A DNA stretch of 64,000 bases, taken from NCBI RefSeq assembly GCF_003987225.1, contig NZ_PIPX01000001.1, forward strand, positions 310,001 to 374,000, written 5' to 3'. The notes beneath the pieces were generated by a model. It had not been told where the DNA came from. It saw only the letters and a program-made list of their open reading frames with translations, and ran no database searches. Made by a program: the position numbers and the translations under genes. Position 1 is the stretch's first letter, and every line of letters begins with the position of its first letter. Shown here in pieces: positions 7,644-16,636 of this stretch. This stretch comes from Pseudidiomarina homiensis. Lineage in GTDB: Bacteria; Pseudomonadota; Gammaproteobacteria; Enterobacterales; Alteromonadaceae.

Positions 7644-9094
7644 CGCATCGTCTCGGTTGCTTGTTTCTGCGCCATGAGTTGTTCAATGCGGGCTTGAATG
7701 CGGCGTTGCTCAAGGCGGTTGCTACTGCGACTGTGGGCATTGTGGAGATGATCAATAGCGCGGTCGAATTGACCATAAAGTGCCATCAGTTCGGCATTTG
7801 CCTCGTGCATACCACTGGTGTCACCTAATTCACGATGAGCGTCAATGAGTAGAGAGTAAGCGAGCGTGCTGTCGTTGTCGCGGGTTAAATACTCGCGTAA
7901 TAATTGAATCGCCAACTTGGGCTCTCCAGCTTTTACCGCAGCGTTGGCATAATTAAGGGTGACGGTTTGTTCATTGGGCATGCGTTGGTAGGCAAATGCC
8001 AACATACTCAGCACTTCGTCGTAGCGTTTTTGCGCGAGTAAAATATCGGTTTGTACATCCAAGTAAAAGGTATTCAACGGTTCTTGTTGGTAAAGTGGTG
8101 CAAGTGTGCGTTCGGCAGCCTCCGCTTGGTCACTATCAAGTAACGCAATTGCTAGCCCGTAACGCGCTGCATTGGCGATGGCCGGGTTGTCGCTATTTAT
8201 ATCGCGCCGTGCGGCTTCGGCATTGTAATTACGCAGATGACGCACAAGTACACGATACTTGGCGAGCCAAAACGAACTCTCGTCCCGATTAAAGTCACGG
8301 TTTTGTCGAAGTTGCTCGGCGCGGACGCGGGTATCAGCGATGCGCGACTCACTCAACGGGTGCGTCAGTAACATTTCGGGTGGTTTGCTGACATAACGGT
8401 ATTTTTCGGCTAAGCGACCAAAAAAGTCCGGCGCCCCCATCGGATCAAAGCCGGTTTCGGTGAGAATAGTTAAACCGATGCGATCCGCTTCTTGTTCGAA
8501 GAGCCGAGTGTAGTTAATGCTACGCTGTTTCATTCCAGCCATACTTGCTTGCGCGGCGGCTATACCAGCTTCTGGATTGGCGATCCCTACTAAAATAGCG
8601 CCAAGTAAGCTGACGAGAGATAGTGAACTACTTCTTTCCATCGCCTCCATATTTCGGACAATGTGACGCTGTGAGACGTGCGCTATTTCGTGGGCGATAA
8701 CCGAAGCCAGTTCAGACTCGTTCCGTGTTTCGGCAATGAGTCCGGTATTAATTCCGATGTGCCCACCAAAAAAAGCAAAGGCATTGATTTGATCTTGGTT
8801 AACCCAAAAGAATGTGAACGGAAAGCGCACGTCATTGGCGTTCCGCACCAGGCGGCTGCCAACATCGTGTAAATAGGCTTCTAGTACCGGGTCGCCGACA
8901 ATCGGCGCGGACGCACGAATTTGACGTATGTACATGTCGCCAACAGCTTGCTCGCGCTCGATGGACATAACGCTACCACCAGCGGTGCCGATCTCAGGCA
9001 AACGCGTTTGCTGAGCACTTGCGCCCGATGCGCCAAAGGCGAGCAGAAAGGCAAAACTGAGGGGCGCAATACGCGCCTTGATGGTGTACGACAT
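7640..9094 (-). CDS. bepA: Periplasmic M48 metalloprotease / chaperone BepA
   Basis: BepA assists LptD assembly at the BAM complex and degrades stalled outer-membrane proteins. The start at 9094 was chosen because it begins a signal peptide (cleavage near ASGASA-QQ, residue 27); an in-frame upstream extension has no such feature. The 484-residue protein has the zinc motif HEIAH (H135, E136, H139) and the third ligand region FEQEADRIG, then a C-terminal TPR-rich half from about residue 300. The hda-arsC-bepA-perM order matches E. coli. It overlaps the TlpA-like gene by 4 bases at the convergent 3' ends. Confidence 0.93.
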   Translation of the reverse strand: MSYTIKARIAPLSFAFLLAFGASGASAQQTRLPEIGTAGGSVMSIEREQAVGDMYIRQIRASAPIVGDPVLEAYLHDVGSRLVRNANDVRFPFTFFWVNQDQINAFAFFGGHIGINTGLIAETRNESELASVIAHEIAHVSQRHIVRNMEAMERSSSLSLVSLLGAILVGIANPEAGIAAAQASMAGMKQRSINYTRLFEQEADRIGLTILTETGFDPMGAPDFFGRLAEKYRYVSKPPEMLLTHPLSESRIADTRVRAEQLRQNRDFNRDESSFWLAKYRVLVRHLRNYNAEAARRDINSDNPAIANAARYGLAIALLDSDQAEAAERTLAPLYQQEPLNTFYLDVQTDILLAQKRYDEVLSMLAFAYQRMPNEQTVTLNYANAAVKAGEPKLAIQLLREYLTRDNDSTLAYSLLIDAHRELGDTSGMHEANAELMALYGQFDRAIDHLHNAHSRSSNRLEQRRIQARIEQLMAQKQATETMR

Positions 9095-9243
9095 AACGTT
9101 TGTGAAACCCACTGAGTACGGCGTTGTTATAGAGTCCACTATAGGGAAAAGGTTCCCAGTTTTGAATAGTTTAAACTGTATAAAATCCGCAAACGGGGCT
9201 ATTATGGGCGGCAGCACTGCCCAAATCAGGAGAAGCATGCGCT

Positions 9244-10326
9244 ATGTGGGACTACTTAAAGGCTTGGTATCAACGGAAATTCTCTGATCCAGACGCTATC
9301 ACACTATTCCTGCTGTTGGCGGTGCTGTTTCTACTGATTATCTTTTTCGGTAACTTGTTGGCACCAATCTTGGTTGCTATTGCGTTAGCTTATTTATTGG
9401 ACTGGCCGATTCAGCGCCTACAAACGGTCGGACTAAGCCGTCTCGCAGCGGTTTTAGTGGTGTTCTCACTCTTTATTGCTCTCAATGTGTTGCTGATATT
9501 GTTCTTTGTACCGGTGATTTGGCAGCAGAGCATTACGCTGATCAGTGAACTTCCACAAATGTTCACCGAGTTGAAAAGTCTGTTAAATCGCTTGCCTGAA
9601 ATGTTCCCAGGCTACGTAAGTGAAGCCTATATCCACAATTTCATCGAGAACATTAACCAACGGGTCTTGTCACTTGGTGAACTTATCATCAGTCAATCAC
9701 TAAGTCGCATCGTCGGCTTTATGGCATTGCTGATTTATTTGATTGTGGTGCCGTTACTAGTGTTTTTCATGCTGAAAGATAAGCGTGAGTTGCTTGGGCA
9801 TATCAACCGTACATTGCCGGCGAATCGCCGTTTGATCTCGCAAGTAAGCGACGAGATGAATCTACAGATCATGAACTATATTCGTGGTAAAGCCATTGAA
9901 GTAGTGATTGTCGGTGGCGTAAGTTATATCTGCTTTGCCTTGTTTGATCTTCGCTACGCCGCACTCTTAGGTGTATTAGTTGGCTTGTCGGTGTTGATTC
10001 CGTACATCGGAGCTGCAGTAGTTACCTTACCGGTGGCCTTAGTTGCTTTATTCCAGTTTGGATGGTCGGCCATGTTTGCTTATGTGATGTTGGCCTACCT
10101 GATTATTCAAGCCCTAGATGGCAATCTATTGGTGCCGCTATTATTCTCTGAAGCGGTCAATTTGAACCCCGTGTATATTATAGCGGCGGTACTGGTGTTT
10201 GGTGGCTTGTGGGGCTTCTGGGGAGTGTTCTTCGCGATTCCGCTGGCGAGTCTGGTGAAAGCTGTGATTACTGCTTTATCGAGTGACGTACCGATCCCTG
10301 CGAGCGAGGAATCGGCACGCTCGTAA
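9244..10326 (+). CDS. perM: AI-2E family permease PerM
   Basis: A 360-residue multi-pass membrane protein of the AI-2E transporter family (E. coli PerM/YfgO), with an N-terminal pair of helices, a loop rich in charged residues, and the C-terminal hydrophobic block ending in LVPLLFSEAVNLNPVYIIAAVLVFGGLWGFWGVFFAIPLASLVK, of which the NPV and GxxGFxG features are typical. The start ATG at 9244 follows AGGAGA at 9228-9233; an out-of-frame ATG at 9237 lies between them. Substrate unknown. Divergent from bepA, as in related genomes. Confidence 0.88.
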   Translation: MWDYLKAWYQRKFSDPDAITLFLLLAVLFLLIIFFGNLLAPILVAIALAYLLDWPIQRLQTVGLSRLAAVLVVFSLFIALNVLLILFFVPVIWQQSITLISELPQMFTELKSLLNRLPEMFPGYVSEAYIHNFIENINQRVLSLGELIISQSLSRIVGFMALLIYLIVVPLLVFFMLKDKRELLGHINRTLPANRRLISQVSDEMNLQIMNYIRGKAIEVVIVGGVSYICFALFDLRYAALLGVLVGLSVLIPYIGAAVVTLPVALVALFQFGWSAMFAYVMLAYLIIQALDGNLLVPLLFSEAVNLNPVYIIAAVLVFGGLWGFWGVFFAIPLASLVKAVITALSSDVPIPASEESARS

Positions 10327-10338
10327 CGTCATGCCGCA

Positions 10339-10806
10339 TTAGGCATCAAGCGCATCAAGAACAACCTGATGATGGTCTTTGGTTTTGAATTTATCAAAGA
10401 CCTGTTCTACTTTGCCGTCTTGGCCAATCAAAAAGCTGATGCGATGAATGCCATCATACTCTTTGCCCATGAACTTTTTCGGGCCCCACACGCCAAAACC
10501 TTCGGCGATTGCGTGGTCTTCATCGCTTAATAAGGTGAAATTAAGCTCATCACGCTCGGTGAACTTCGCTAAACGTTTCGGTGCATCTGGACTAATTCCG
10601 ACGGTGATCACGTTACGCTTTGCCAGTTCCTCTTGGTGATCGCGTAACTGTTGCGCTTGCACAGTACAGCCCGGCGTCATGGCTTTCGGGTAAAAATACA
10701 CCAAGACTTTGCCTTCTTTTAGCAAATCGTTGAGAGCTACCTGCTGTTCATTGGCGTCAAGTAGGGTAAACTCAGGTGCTTTATCACCCGCTTGTAAAGT
10801 CTTCAT
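10339..10806 (-). CDS. bcp: Thioredoxin-dependent peroxiredoxin Bcp (1-Cys form)
   Basis: Reduces hydrogen peroxide and organic hydroperoxides. The start at 10806 follows AAGGATGATT on the coding strand and gives the usual MKTLQAGDKAPEFTL beginning (155 residues). The peroxidatic cysteine is present in AMTPGCTVQA. The resolving cysteine that E. coli Bcp has five residues later is glutamine here (TVQAQQLRD), and the peroxidatic residue is the only cysteine in the protein, so it must work as a 1-Cys peroxiredoxin. It is divergent from dapA, in the E. coli-like bcp/dapA neighbourhood. Confidence 0.93.
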   Translation of the reverse strand: MKTLQAGDKAPEFTLLDANEQQVALNDLLKEGKVLVYFYPKAMTPGCTVQAQQLRDHQEELAKRNVITVGISPDAPKRLAKFTERDELNFTLLSDEDHAIAEGFGVWGPKKFMGKEYDGIHRISFLIGQDGKVEQVFDKFKTKDHHQVVLDALDA

Positions 10807-10965
10807 AATCATCCTTAAACTTTTACTGATAAAGTTGGGTTGAGTAAAATTGCCAAAACCGTTGTCAATGATAGGCAAACGCAAGCCATAACGCAAAGCG
10901 ACAGCCCTTGTGTTTACCCGTATTCGAAAGTACCATTGTCGCCTTAAAAAAGATCAGGAGTAGCA

Positions 10966-11853
10966 ATGTTAACAGGTAGTATCGTCGCCTTGGTAACGCC
11001 ATTTACCGAGCAAGGTAACGTCGATTATGCGGCGTTGGAAGACTTGATCAATTGGCATGTAGAGCAAGGCAGCGACGGTTTGGTCATCATGGGTACCACG
11101 GGCGAATCCGCCACCATGAGCCACGACGAACACGTACTCGTTGTCAGTGCAGCCTGTGAACTTGCCGACGGGCGCATCAACATCATTGCTGGTAATGGTT
11201 CGAATGCTACTTCTGAAGCGGTGCACCTTACTGAACGTATGGCTCACTTACCACTTGCTGGTTTTTTAAACGTTAATCCTTATTACAATAAGCCTTCGCA
11301 GCGTGGCTTGCTGGCGCACTATCAAGCTTGTTGCGCAGCCAGTGATCTGCCGCAATTACTTTACAACGTTCCGGGCCGCACCGGAGCCGACATCCTCCCT
11401 GAGCAGGTGGCTGAACTGGCTGATATCCAAAATATTGTTGGCATTAAAGAAGCGACAGGTGATGTATCGCGAGTGGCTGAGTTACGAAAACTGTGCGGCA
11501 GCAATTTCATTTTGCTGAGCGGTGATGACCCCACCGGTTGTGATTTTATTTTGCAAGGTGGTGATGGTGTGATCAGCGTCACTGCCAACGTTGTACCGCA
11601 AACGATGAAGGCGATGGTCGATGCAGCACTGCGTGGTAATGCGGATGAAGCAGGGCAGTTTAACGATCAAATGCAAGCTATTCATGAAGCAATGTTCGTG
11701 CAAGCGAATCCCATTCCAGTAAAATGGGCAATGGCGTGTATGGGCAAATTAGCACCGAATTACCGGTTACCGATGACGGAGCCGGAACTTCCGCAACAAC
11801 AACATATCGAACAAACATTAAAACAAGCCGGAATTATAAGCGCGGAGTCCTAA
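10966..11853 (+). CDS. dapA: 4-hydroxy-tetrahydrodipicolinate synthase
   Basis: First committed step of lysine and diaminopimelate synthesis: condensation of pyruvate with aspartate semialdehyde. The 295-residue TIM-barrel protein has the Schiff-base lysine in VGIKEATGD, the catalytic tyrosine in LLYNVPGRTG, and the threonine pair in IMGTTGESATM. AGGAG precedes the ATG at good spacing. The TAA overlaps the bamC ATG by one base. dapA-bamC(-purC) is a conserved gammaproteobacterial unit, with dapE of the same pathway nearby on the other strand. Confidence 0.97.
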   Translation: MLTGSIVALVTPFTEQGNVDYAALEDLINWHVEQGSDGLVIMGTTGESATMSHDEHVLVVSAACELADGRINIIAGNGSNATSEAVHLTERMAHLPLAGFLNVNPYYNKPSQRGLLAHYQACCAASDLPQLLYNVPGRTGADILPEQVAELADIQNIVGIKEATGDVSRVAELRKLCGSNFILLSGDDPTGCDFILQGGDGVISVTANVVPQTMKAMVDAALRGNADEAGQFNDQMQAIHEAMFVQANPIPVKWAMACMGKLAPNYRLPMTEPELPQQQHIEQTLKQAGIISAES

Positions 11854-12914
11854 TGAAAGTTTCCTCACTAGCAATTATTTGCCTTTCAAGCCTTGCTGTT
11901 ACAGCTTGTAGCTTTACACCTCGCGAGCAGGCCGAAGGCGATTTTAAGTACACAGAAGCCAAGCAAGTTGAACCGTTAAAACCTGCGCCTGGTAAGCAAC
12001 TTCCAGAAGCCTCAGGGCAATATGACATCCCTGAAGTAAATGCAACCGGTGCTACTGGCAAAGGAATCAACGTGTTACCTCCTGTACTTGTTCGAGGGAC
12101 TGCGGCAGGCAGCCGAGCGAGTGAAAATACAGATGTGACCGCGGTCGACTTTTCTGAGCTCGACGGTATGGATGACTTACCGAGTTTTACATGGGAAGGC
12201 ATCAAAGCAGCTCTTGCTCGGGAGAATTTGACGATTGTTGCGGAAACCGCCGAACAATCGTTAACTACGGGATGGCAACAGCAACAACTTGAAGTGGGCG
12301 ATGATGAAGTCGCCGCTACTGTTGAGCGACAGTTCAGAGTGACGATGCAAGTTCCTGATCACCGTCGTACGGCAACAGTTACGGTCGCTATGACCGACAA
12401 GAAAGTTAGTGGTCCGGGTGCCGACATGGTGCCAGGTGGGGTAAGCGATGCCAATGCAGAAGCTAACCTTCTGAACACGATGATTAATGAAATTGCAGTG
12501 CGACAGCAAGGCGTATTTGCTGCGGCTGAAGCTGCGGCAACAGTGAACGTACAGCCAAGCTTTAATGAGGCGGGTTATCCAGCCTATGAACTTGATATCG
12601 GCTTCGATGTTGCATGGCCGCTGCTGGCCGATGTGCTCGAAGGCGTTGGTTTCGAAATTGACGACTTGAATCAATCCGCTGGAATGTACTATCTAGAGTA
12701 CATGCGCGACCCTGGCTTTAGCCTAGCGTTCTGGAACGATAACCAAGAAGGTAAGCTAGATCTTGCCGATGGTTCCTACCAAGTAAACGTTAAGGGTGAT
12801 GACGACAGCACAACAATTACGATTTATCGTGGTGAGACCCCATTAACTGCTGCCGATATTGATCGCCTGTACGGGCCAATTGCGGCGGAAATTCGTCAGC
12901 GCAGCGCGCTGTAA
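11853..12914 (+). CDS. bamC: Outer membrane assembly lipoprotein BamC
   Basis: Lipoprotein subunit of the beta-barrel assembly machine. Starting at the ATG that overlaps the dapA stop, the protein has 353 residues with a lipoprotein signal and lipobox LAVTAC (C19). Next come a proline-rich linker and two helix-grip domains: LPSFTWEGIKAALARENLTI marks the first, and AWPLLADVLEGVGFEIDDL opens the second. The gene is recognised both by this pattern and by its dapA-bamC-purC position. Thirty bases separate it from purC, so the three are probably co-transcribed. Confidence 0.9.
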   Translation: MKVSSLAIICLSSLAVTACSFTPREQAEGDFKYTEAKQVEPLKPAPGKQLPEASGQYDIPEVNATGATGKGINVLPPVLVRGTAAGSRASENTDVTAVDFSELDGMDDLPSFTWEGIKAALARENLTIVAETAEQSLTTGWQQQQLEVGDDEVAATVERQFRVTMQVPDHRRTATVTVAMTDKKVSGPGADMVPGGVSDANAEANLLNTMINEIAVRQQGVFAAAEAAATVNVQPSFNEAGYPAYELDIGFDVAWPLLADVLEGVGFEIDDLNQSAGMYYLEYMRDPGFSLAFWNDNQEGKLDLADGSYQVNVKGDDDSTTITIYRGETPLTAADIDRLYGPIAAEIRQRSAL

Positions 12915-12944
12915 CTTGTGATTTAGCTGGAGAACCTGCTGCTC

Positions 12945-13658
12945 ATGGAAAAACGTACTGAACTTTATCGTGGTAAAGCCAAAACGGTTTTTACAACTGA
13001 TGATCCGGAGCGTTTGGTCTTGCACTTTCGCAACGATACGTCGGCTTTCGATGGTGAGAAAGTCGAACAACTCGAACGCAAAGGCATGATCAATAATAAG
13101 TTTAATAACTTTATTATGGCGAAGCTTGAAGCAGCAGGTATTCCAACGCAGATCGATAAAGTCTTGAGTGATACCGATACGCTGGTAAAACGCCTCGACA
13201 TGATTCCGGTCGAATGTGTTGTGCGTAATTACGCCGCGGGTAGTTTGGTGCGTCGGTTAGGTGTTGAAGAGGGCCAAGCTCTCTCGCCCGCAACTTTTGA
13301 GTTGTTTTTGAAGAACGACGCTTTGCATGACCCAATGATTAATGAAAGTCATGTCGTGGCATTTGGCTGGGCGACTGCCGAGCAGCTAGCGAAAATGAAA
13401 GAACTTACCTTCCAAGTCAATGACGTGTTGCTTAAGTTATTTGCCGATGCGGGTATGCTACTCGTGGACTTCAAGTTGGAGTTCGGTGTGGATGCTCATG
13501 GCACCATCGTGTTGGGCGATGAATTCAGCCCAGATGGCTGCCGTCTGTGGGATGCTGCGACGCGCAAGAAACTTGATAAAGACCGTTTCCGTCAAGGCTT
13601 AGGTGGTGTGGTTGAAGCCTACGAAGAGGTTGCACAACGCTTGGGTGTTCCGCTTTAA
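12945..13658 (+). CDS. purC: SAICAR synthetase (phosphoribosylaminoimidazole-succinocarboxamide synthase)
   Basis: Purine biosynthesis: ligates aspartate to CAIR using ATP. The 237-residue protein begins [20 protein letters not shown], contains [12 protein letters not shown] and the signature [13 protein letters not shown], and ends in the family's usual C-terminal helix; length is typical. A GGAG lies upstream but rather far from the ATG. The 3' end overlaps the convergent DUF2897 gene by 4 bases, and a hairpin that can act as its terminator lies inside that gene. Confidence 0.96.
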   Translation: MEKRTELYRGKAKTVFTTDDPERLVLHFRNDTSAFDGEKVEQLERKGMINNKFNNFIMAKLEAAGIPTQIDKVLSDTDTLVKRLDMIPVECVVRNYAAGSLVRRLGVEEGQALSPATFELFLKNDALHDPMINESHVVAFGWATAEQLAKMKELTFQVNDVLLKLFADAGMLLVDFKLEFGVDAHGTIVLGDEFSPDGCRLWDAATRKKLDKDRFRQGLGGVVEAYEEVAQRLGVPL

Positions 13659-13813
13659 CTATCGTCTTCGTCATCCCATGCATCGTGATGCTTTTTATCT
13701 TCTGAATGCCGTTGCTTAAGCGACGGCATTTTCATATGTGCGGTATGCTTTAGCAACATGATGTTGCCAATAACCACGGCAAAGACGACCAGCAAAATCA
13801 ACCAAAAAGCCAT
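13655..13813 (-). CDS. DUF2897-like small membrane protein (YpfN-like position)
   Basis: A 52-residue protein with one N-terminal membrane helix ([20 protein letters not shown]), then [12 protein letters not shown] and an acidic end [11 protein letters not shown]. The VIGNI..LKxTAxMK pattern is that of DUF2897. In E. coli the unrelated-looking but similarly built YpfN (one helix, acidic tail) also follows dapE. The gene overlaps the end of the VanY-like gene by 16 bases and is therefore probably translationally coupled. Function unknown. The ATG at 13811-13813 was chosen because its frame encodes this helix. Confidence 0.75.
   Translation of the reverse strand: MAFWLILLVVFAVVIGNIMLLKHTAHMKMPSLKQRHSEDKKHHDAWDDEDDS
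13705..13732 (+). terminator. Probable purC terminator inside the opposite gene
   Basis: A 13-base inverted repeat, AATGCCGTTGCTT (13705-13717) and AAGCGACGGCATT (13718-13730), with one G-U, followed by TT. The inner bases must open as the loop. It lies 47 bases past the purC stop, inside the coding sequence of the DUF2897 gene on the other strand. The short T run makes the call moderate. Confidence 0.55.
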
Positions 13814-14520
13814 TCATTATCTCCCGTGTTGGCCGACGGTGGGCAGATGTTATCGATGTAGCGTTCTTTCAGCTCGGCAATGCGGCTAAGAACGTAGTCC
13901 TTACCCGCTACCTCGTGCAGCTCAAATGCTTCAACGAGCACATCGGTGGTCAATTGTTGCTGCGCTTGTTGAGCGTGCGTGTAATGACTTAAATGCCAAG
14001 GTTCGGCAGCGACACCACCACGGTACTGACGATAAGGAAAGAAGAAGCCGAAATCGGCCGCATGTTGGTACAGCCACAATGCCAGCTCATGGCAGGGACC
14101 ACCTTCCTCATATTCTTCGGGTAATAACTGCAAATCTAAGTCACCATGGGCGAATGGGCGTGGGTCAAAGACATCTAAGTCGGTGCCCCAATGGTGTCGG
14201 CTCGCTCCCGGCAAGGCAGACCACGTCATAATGGCTTCAACTTTCTCGCCAATGGACAATTGACTTGCGTCGAGCAGGGCGCCGTGACTATCGTAGAGTG
14301 GTGCGTTGCCACTAAACTTGCGATTCCAAATAGCTTGTTGCCGGGAAAAATCACGAAAACCTGAGGCAATATCGAGGGCTAAACCGGCTTCCTGAGCAGC
14401 CGCCTGCATCGCTTTAAAGGCGCCAAATACGCTGTTCTGTAGACGCACTGTGGGGCGACAACAGGGGTCATTAACGACATGGCTGTCGACTTGTCCAGTA
14501 AGCTCTTCTGAACTCAGCAT
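13798..14520 (-). CDS. D-alanyl-D-alanine carboxypeptidase family (M15B, VanY-like)
   Basis: Predicted zinc peptidase cleaving peptidoglycan stem peptides. The 240-residue protein has the M15 signature: [13 protein letters not shown] (first zinc histidine and the aspartate) and [10 protein letters not shown] (catalytic glutamate and second histidine). No signal peptide is seen at the chosen start, so its location is unclear. It overlaps dapE by 7 bases upstream and the DUF2897 gene by 16 bases downstream, in an apparent yffB-dapE-vanY-DUF2897 operon that groups cell-wall precursor functions. Confidence 0.85.
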   Translation of the reverse strand: MLSSEELTGQVDSHVVNDPCCRPTVRLQNSVFGAFKAMQAAAQEAGLALDIASGFRDFSRQQAIWNRKFSGNAPLYDSHGALLDASQLSIGEKVEAIMTWSALPGASRHHWGTDLDVFDPRPFAHGDLDLQLLPEEYEEGGPCHELALWLYQHAADFGFFFPYRQYRGGVAAEPWHLSHYTHAQQAQQQLTTDVLVEAFELHEVAGKDYVLSRIAELKERYIDNICPPSANTGDNEWLFG

Positions 14521-15665
14521 AAGAGTTGCTCCAATAAGCCTTCGTACATGTCAGTAAGCTTGATCAAGTCCTCGATGCTTACACATTCATCAACTTTGTG
14601 AATGGTTGCGTTGACGGGGCCTAGTTCAATAACTTCAGCGCCCGTTGGCGCAATAAACCGTCCATCCGAGGTTCCGCCAGCCGTGGAAAGTTGCGGTGCA
14701 CGACCGGTATGATGTCGGACTGCAGCAACCGTAGCCTGGACCAAGTCGCCTTCAGCAGTTAAAAAAGGCTCGCCGTTGAGCTTCCAGTCGATAGCGTAAT
14801 CAAGTTCATGTGCGTCAAGTATGGCATAAACACGTTGTTTGAGCTCATCTGCGGTGCTTTCAGTGCTGTAACGGAAGTTAAAACTGACGTGAAACTCACC
14901 AGGAATAACATTACCCGCACCAGTACCGGCGTGCACGTTGGAAATTTGAAAGCTGGTTGGCGGAAAGAAGTTATTGCCGTGATCCCATTCGGTTGCTGCT
15001 AATACCGCCAGTGCGGGGGCGGCTTTGTGCACCGGATTGTCAGCCAAGTGGGGGTAGGCGACATGGCCCTGGATGCCGAATACGCGTAATTCACCGGACA
15101 GTGAACCGCGGCGACCGTTTTTCACAACATCGCCAATATGGTTCGTGCTGGAGGGTTCGCCGACCACGCACCAGGTGATTTTTTCGTCGCGAGCCTCAAG
15201 GGTTTCAATAACTTTCGGTGTGCCGTTGATGAAAGGTCCTTCTTCGTCGCTGGTAATTAAAAAAGCAATACTTCCGCGGTGGTTGGGAAAGCGTTGCACA
15301 AAACGCTCAGTTGCGACCAGCATGGCCGCAAGGCTACCTTTCATGTCAGCTGCGCCACGGCCGTACAGCATTCCCTCGTGGATGGTCGGCTCGAAGGGCG
15401 GAAAACGCCACGCGTGCTCAACCCCAGCGGGGACTACATCGGTGTGTCCCGCAAAACAAAACACGGGGCCTTGGCGACCGCGCCGCGCCCATAAATTGGT
15501 GGTATCAGCGAAGACCATACTCTCGAGATCAAAGCCGACTGCAGCAAGGCGCTCACCGATCAATTGCTGGCATCCCGCATCCTCTGGGGTTACCGACATG
15601 CGTGCGATGAGAGCTTGAGCAAGCTGGATGACTTCGTGCTCAGTCGGGTTACTGGGGGTGTGCAT
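14514..15665 (-). CDS. dapE: Succinyl-diaminopimelate desuccinylase
   Basis: Hydrolyses N-succinyl-LL-diaminopimelate in lysine and peptidoglycan precursor synthesis. Dinuclear-zinc M20 protein of 383 residues with the motifs [12 protein letters not shown] (zinc histidine and aspartate), [14 protein letters not shown] (bridging aspartate), TSDEEGP (catalytic glutamate) and VVGEPSS (zinc glutamate). The ATG at 15665 was chosen because it lies 2 bases after the yffB stop; an in-frame upstream start would run into yffB. It overlaps the VanY-like gene by 7 bases. Confidence 0.95.
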   Translation of the reverse strand: MHTPSNPTEHEVIQLAQALIARMSVTPEDAGCQQLIGERLAAVGFDLESMVFADTTNLWARRGRQGPVFCFAGHTDVVPAGVEHAWRFPPFEPTIHEGMLYGRGAADMKGSLAAMLVATERFVQRFPNHRGSIAFLITSDEEGPFINGTPKVIETLEARDEKITWCVVGEPSSTNHIGDVVKNGRRGSLSGELRVFGIQGHVAYPHLADNPVHKAAPALAVLAATEWDHGNNFFPPTSFQISNVHAGTGAGNVIPGEFHVSFNFRYSTESTADELKQRVYAILDAHELDYAIDWKLNGEPFLTAEGDLVQATVAAVRHHTGRAPQLSTAGGTSDGRFIAPTGAEVIELGPVNATIHKVDECVSIEDLIKLTDMYEGLLEQLLC

Positions 15666-15667
15666 CG

Positions 15668-16021
15668 TTATGAGAGTCCCACTACCTGACGCCATTGTGC
15701 CTCGTTAAAACCTACGGCAATGTGCTCGTCCACAGTGAGTACTGGGCGCTTCATCAGCGTGGGATAACGTTGCAGCAGTTCAATGGCGACGCCATCATCG
15801 GCGAGCGCACGTTCCTTGTCACTGAGTTGACGCCAGCTGGTGCTGCGCTTGTTGACCAAGGTGTCACGATCAAACTGCTGTAGCCACTGATTGAGGGTTT
15901 CGGCAGGCAATGGTTGCTCACGGACATCATGAAAGTCATAATCAACTTGGTGTTGGTCAAGAAAACGGCGGGCTTTGCGAACGGTGTCGCAGTTTGGAAT
16001 TCCATAAATTGTTGCGGTCAT
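15668..16021 (-). CDS. yffB: ArsC/Spx-like reductase family protein YffB
   Basis: A 117-residue thioredoxin-fold protein of the ArsC-like YffB group: [20 protein letters not shown] has the single cysteine, and [17 protein letters not shown] is the family's C-terminal signature. Its biochemical role is unknown; glutathione-dependent reduction has been proposed for the family. It leads the yffB-dapE operon exactly as in E. coli. The upstream 192-base gap to yfbV is AT-rich and contains a DnaA box. Confidence 0.88.
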   Translation of the reverse strand: MTATIYGIPNCDTVRKARRFLDQHQVDYDFHDVREQPLPAETLNQWLQQFDRDTLVNKRSTSWRQLSDKERALADDGVAIELLQRYPTLMKRPVLTVDEHIAVGFNEAQWRQVVGLS

Positions 16022-16096
16022 TTTTTACTCTTTGTGACAGGCATGAAACACATGCTATGCATTGTGACAAAAGCCATGTGGATTCTCCACAGTTTG

Positions 16097-16105
16097 TGTG
16101 GATAA
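16097..16105 (-). promoter_or_regulatory. Consensus DnaA box in the yffB/yfbV gap
   Basis: TGTGGATAA on the plus strand, i.e. TTATCCACA on the minus strand, an exact DnaA box. It lies in the AT-rich divergent region between yffB and yfbV. No cluster of boxes is present, so this is not an origin; a regulatory role or chance are both possible. Confidence 0.4.
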
Positions 16106-16213
16106 GTCTGTGAGTTAGCTGCTGTGAACTAACTAACGTATTGAATTATAAAGTTTTAGTGATGTGGTTAATGCTTAACCATATCGATCAAAAAGCGTGG
16201 GTTTCGGACAAAA

Positions 16214-16627
16214 ATGAAGCATTCGATATGGCAAGTCTTTAAAAGTGGGCAAGAGTACGCTGCGATTTGGCCGCACCACGCCGTAGTGGCTGCGATGACC
16301 GAAACGCGGGTTGTCCCTGGCGTGAAGTTTGCTGCGAAATGGATGCCGGCGGCGGCGGTGATTAACCTATGGGTGCAGTATCAATGGTTAGGCAGTACCT
16401 TGTTACCGCAGGCGATGGTGAGCTCGTTGTTTTTGTTGTCGGTACCGGTACAGGGGTGGTATTGGCTTGGGCGGCGTGCCTTGAGTGAATTAGACCCGCG
16501 TTTGCGCCATTGGTACTTAGAACTCGCACAAAAGTTGCAAGTTGAGCCGCGCAGCAAACCCATACGAATGGATTTGGCACGGCTACTGAATAAGGCGCTG
16601 CGTGAATTACCGCCTGACGAGCATTAA
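16214..16627 (+). CDS. yfbV: UPF0208 membrane protein YfbV
   Basis: A 137-residue protein with two hydrophobic segments (about 45-68 and 72-92). It begins with the pattern of YfbV (VFKSGQEYAAIWP) and carries LSVPVQGWYWLGRRA, equivalent to LSLPMQGLWWLGKRS of E. coli YfbV. In E. coli YfbV helps keep Ter macrodomain organisation separate from neighbouring DNA. There is no strong ribosome site before the ATG. It is convergent with xthA. Confidence 0.85.
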   Translation: MKHSIWQVFKSGQEYAAIWPHHAVVAAMTETRVVPGVKFAAKWMPAAAVINLWVQYQWLGSTLLPQAMVSSLFLLSVPVQGWYWLGRRALSELDPRLRHWYLELAQKLQVEPRSKPIRMDLARLLNKALRELPPDEH

Positions 16628-16636
16628 GCCTTTAAG

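Noticed and set aside
9157-9190. TTGAAT and TATAAA upstream of perM read as a promoter
   Set aside because: The spacer is only 11 bases, too short for sigma-70; no other convincing -35 was found.
10331-10346. ATGCC-GCATTA-GGCAT between perM and bcp as a terminator
   Set aside because: Only a 5-base stem and no T run on either strand.
16022-16213. AT-rich gap with a DnaA box considered as a replication origin
   Set aside because: Only one DnaA box, no 13-mer repeats, no dnaA or gidA/mnmG nearby; neighbours yffB and yfbV are not origin genes.
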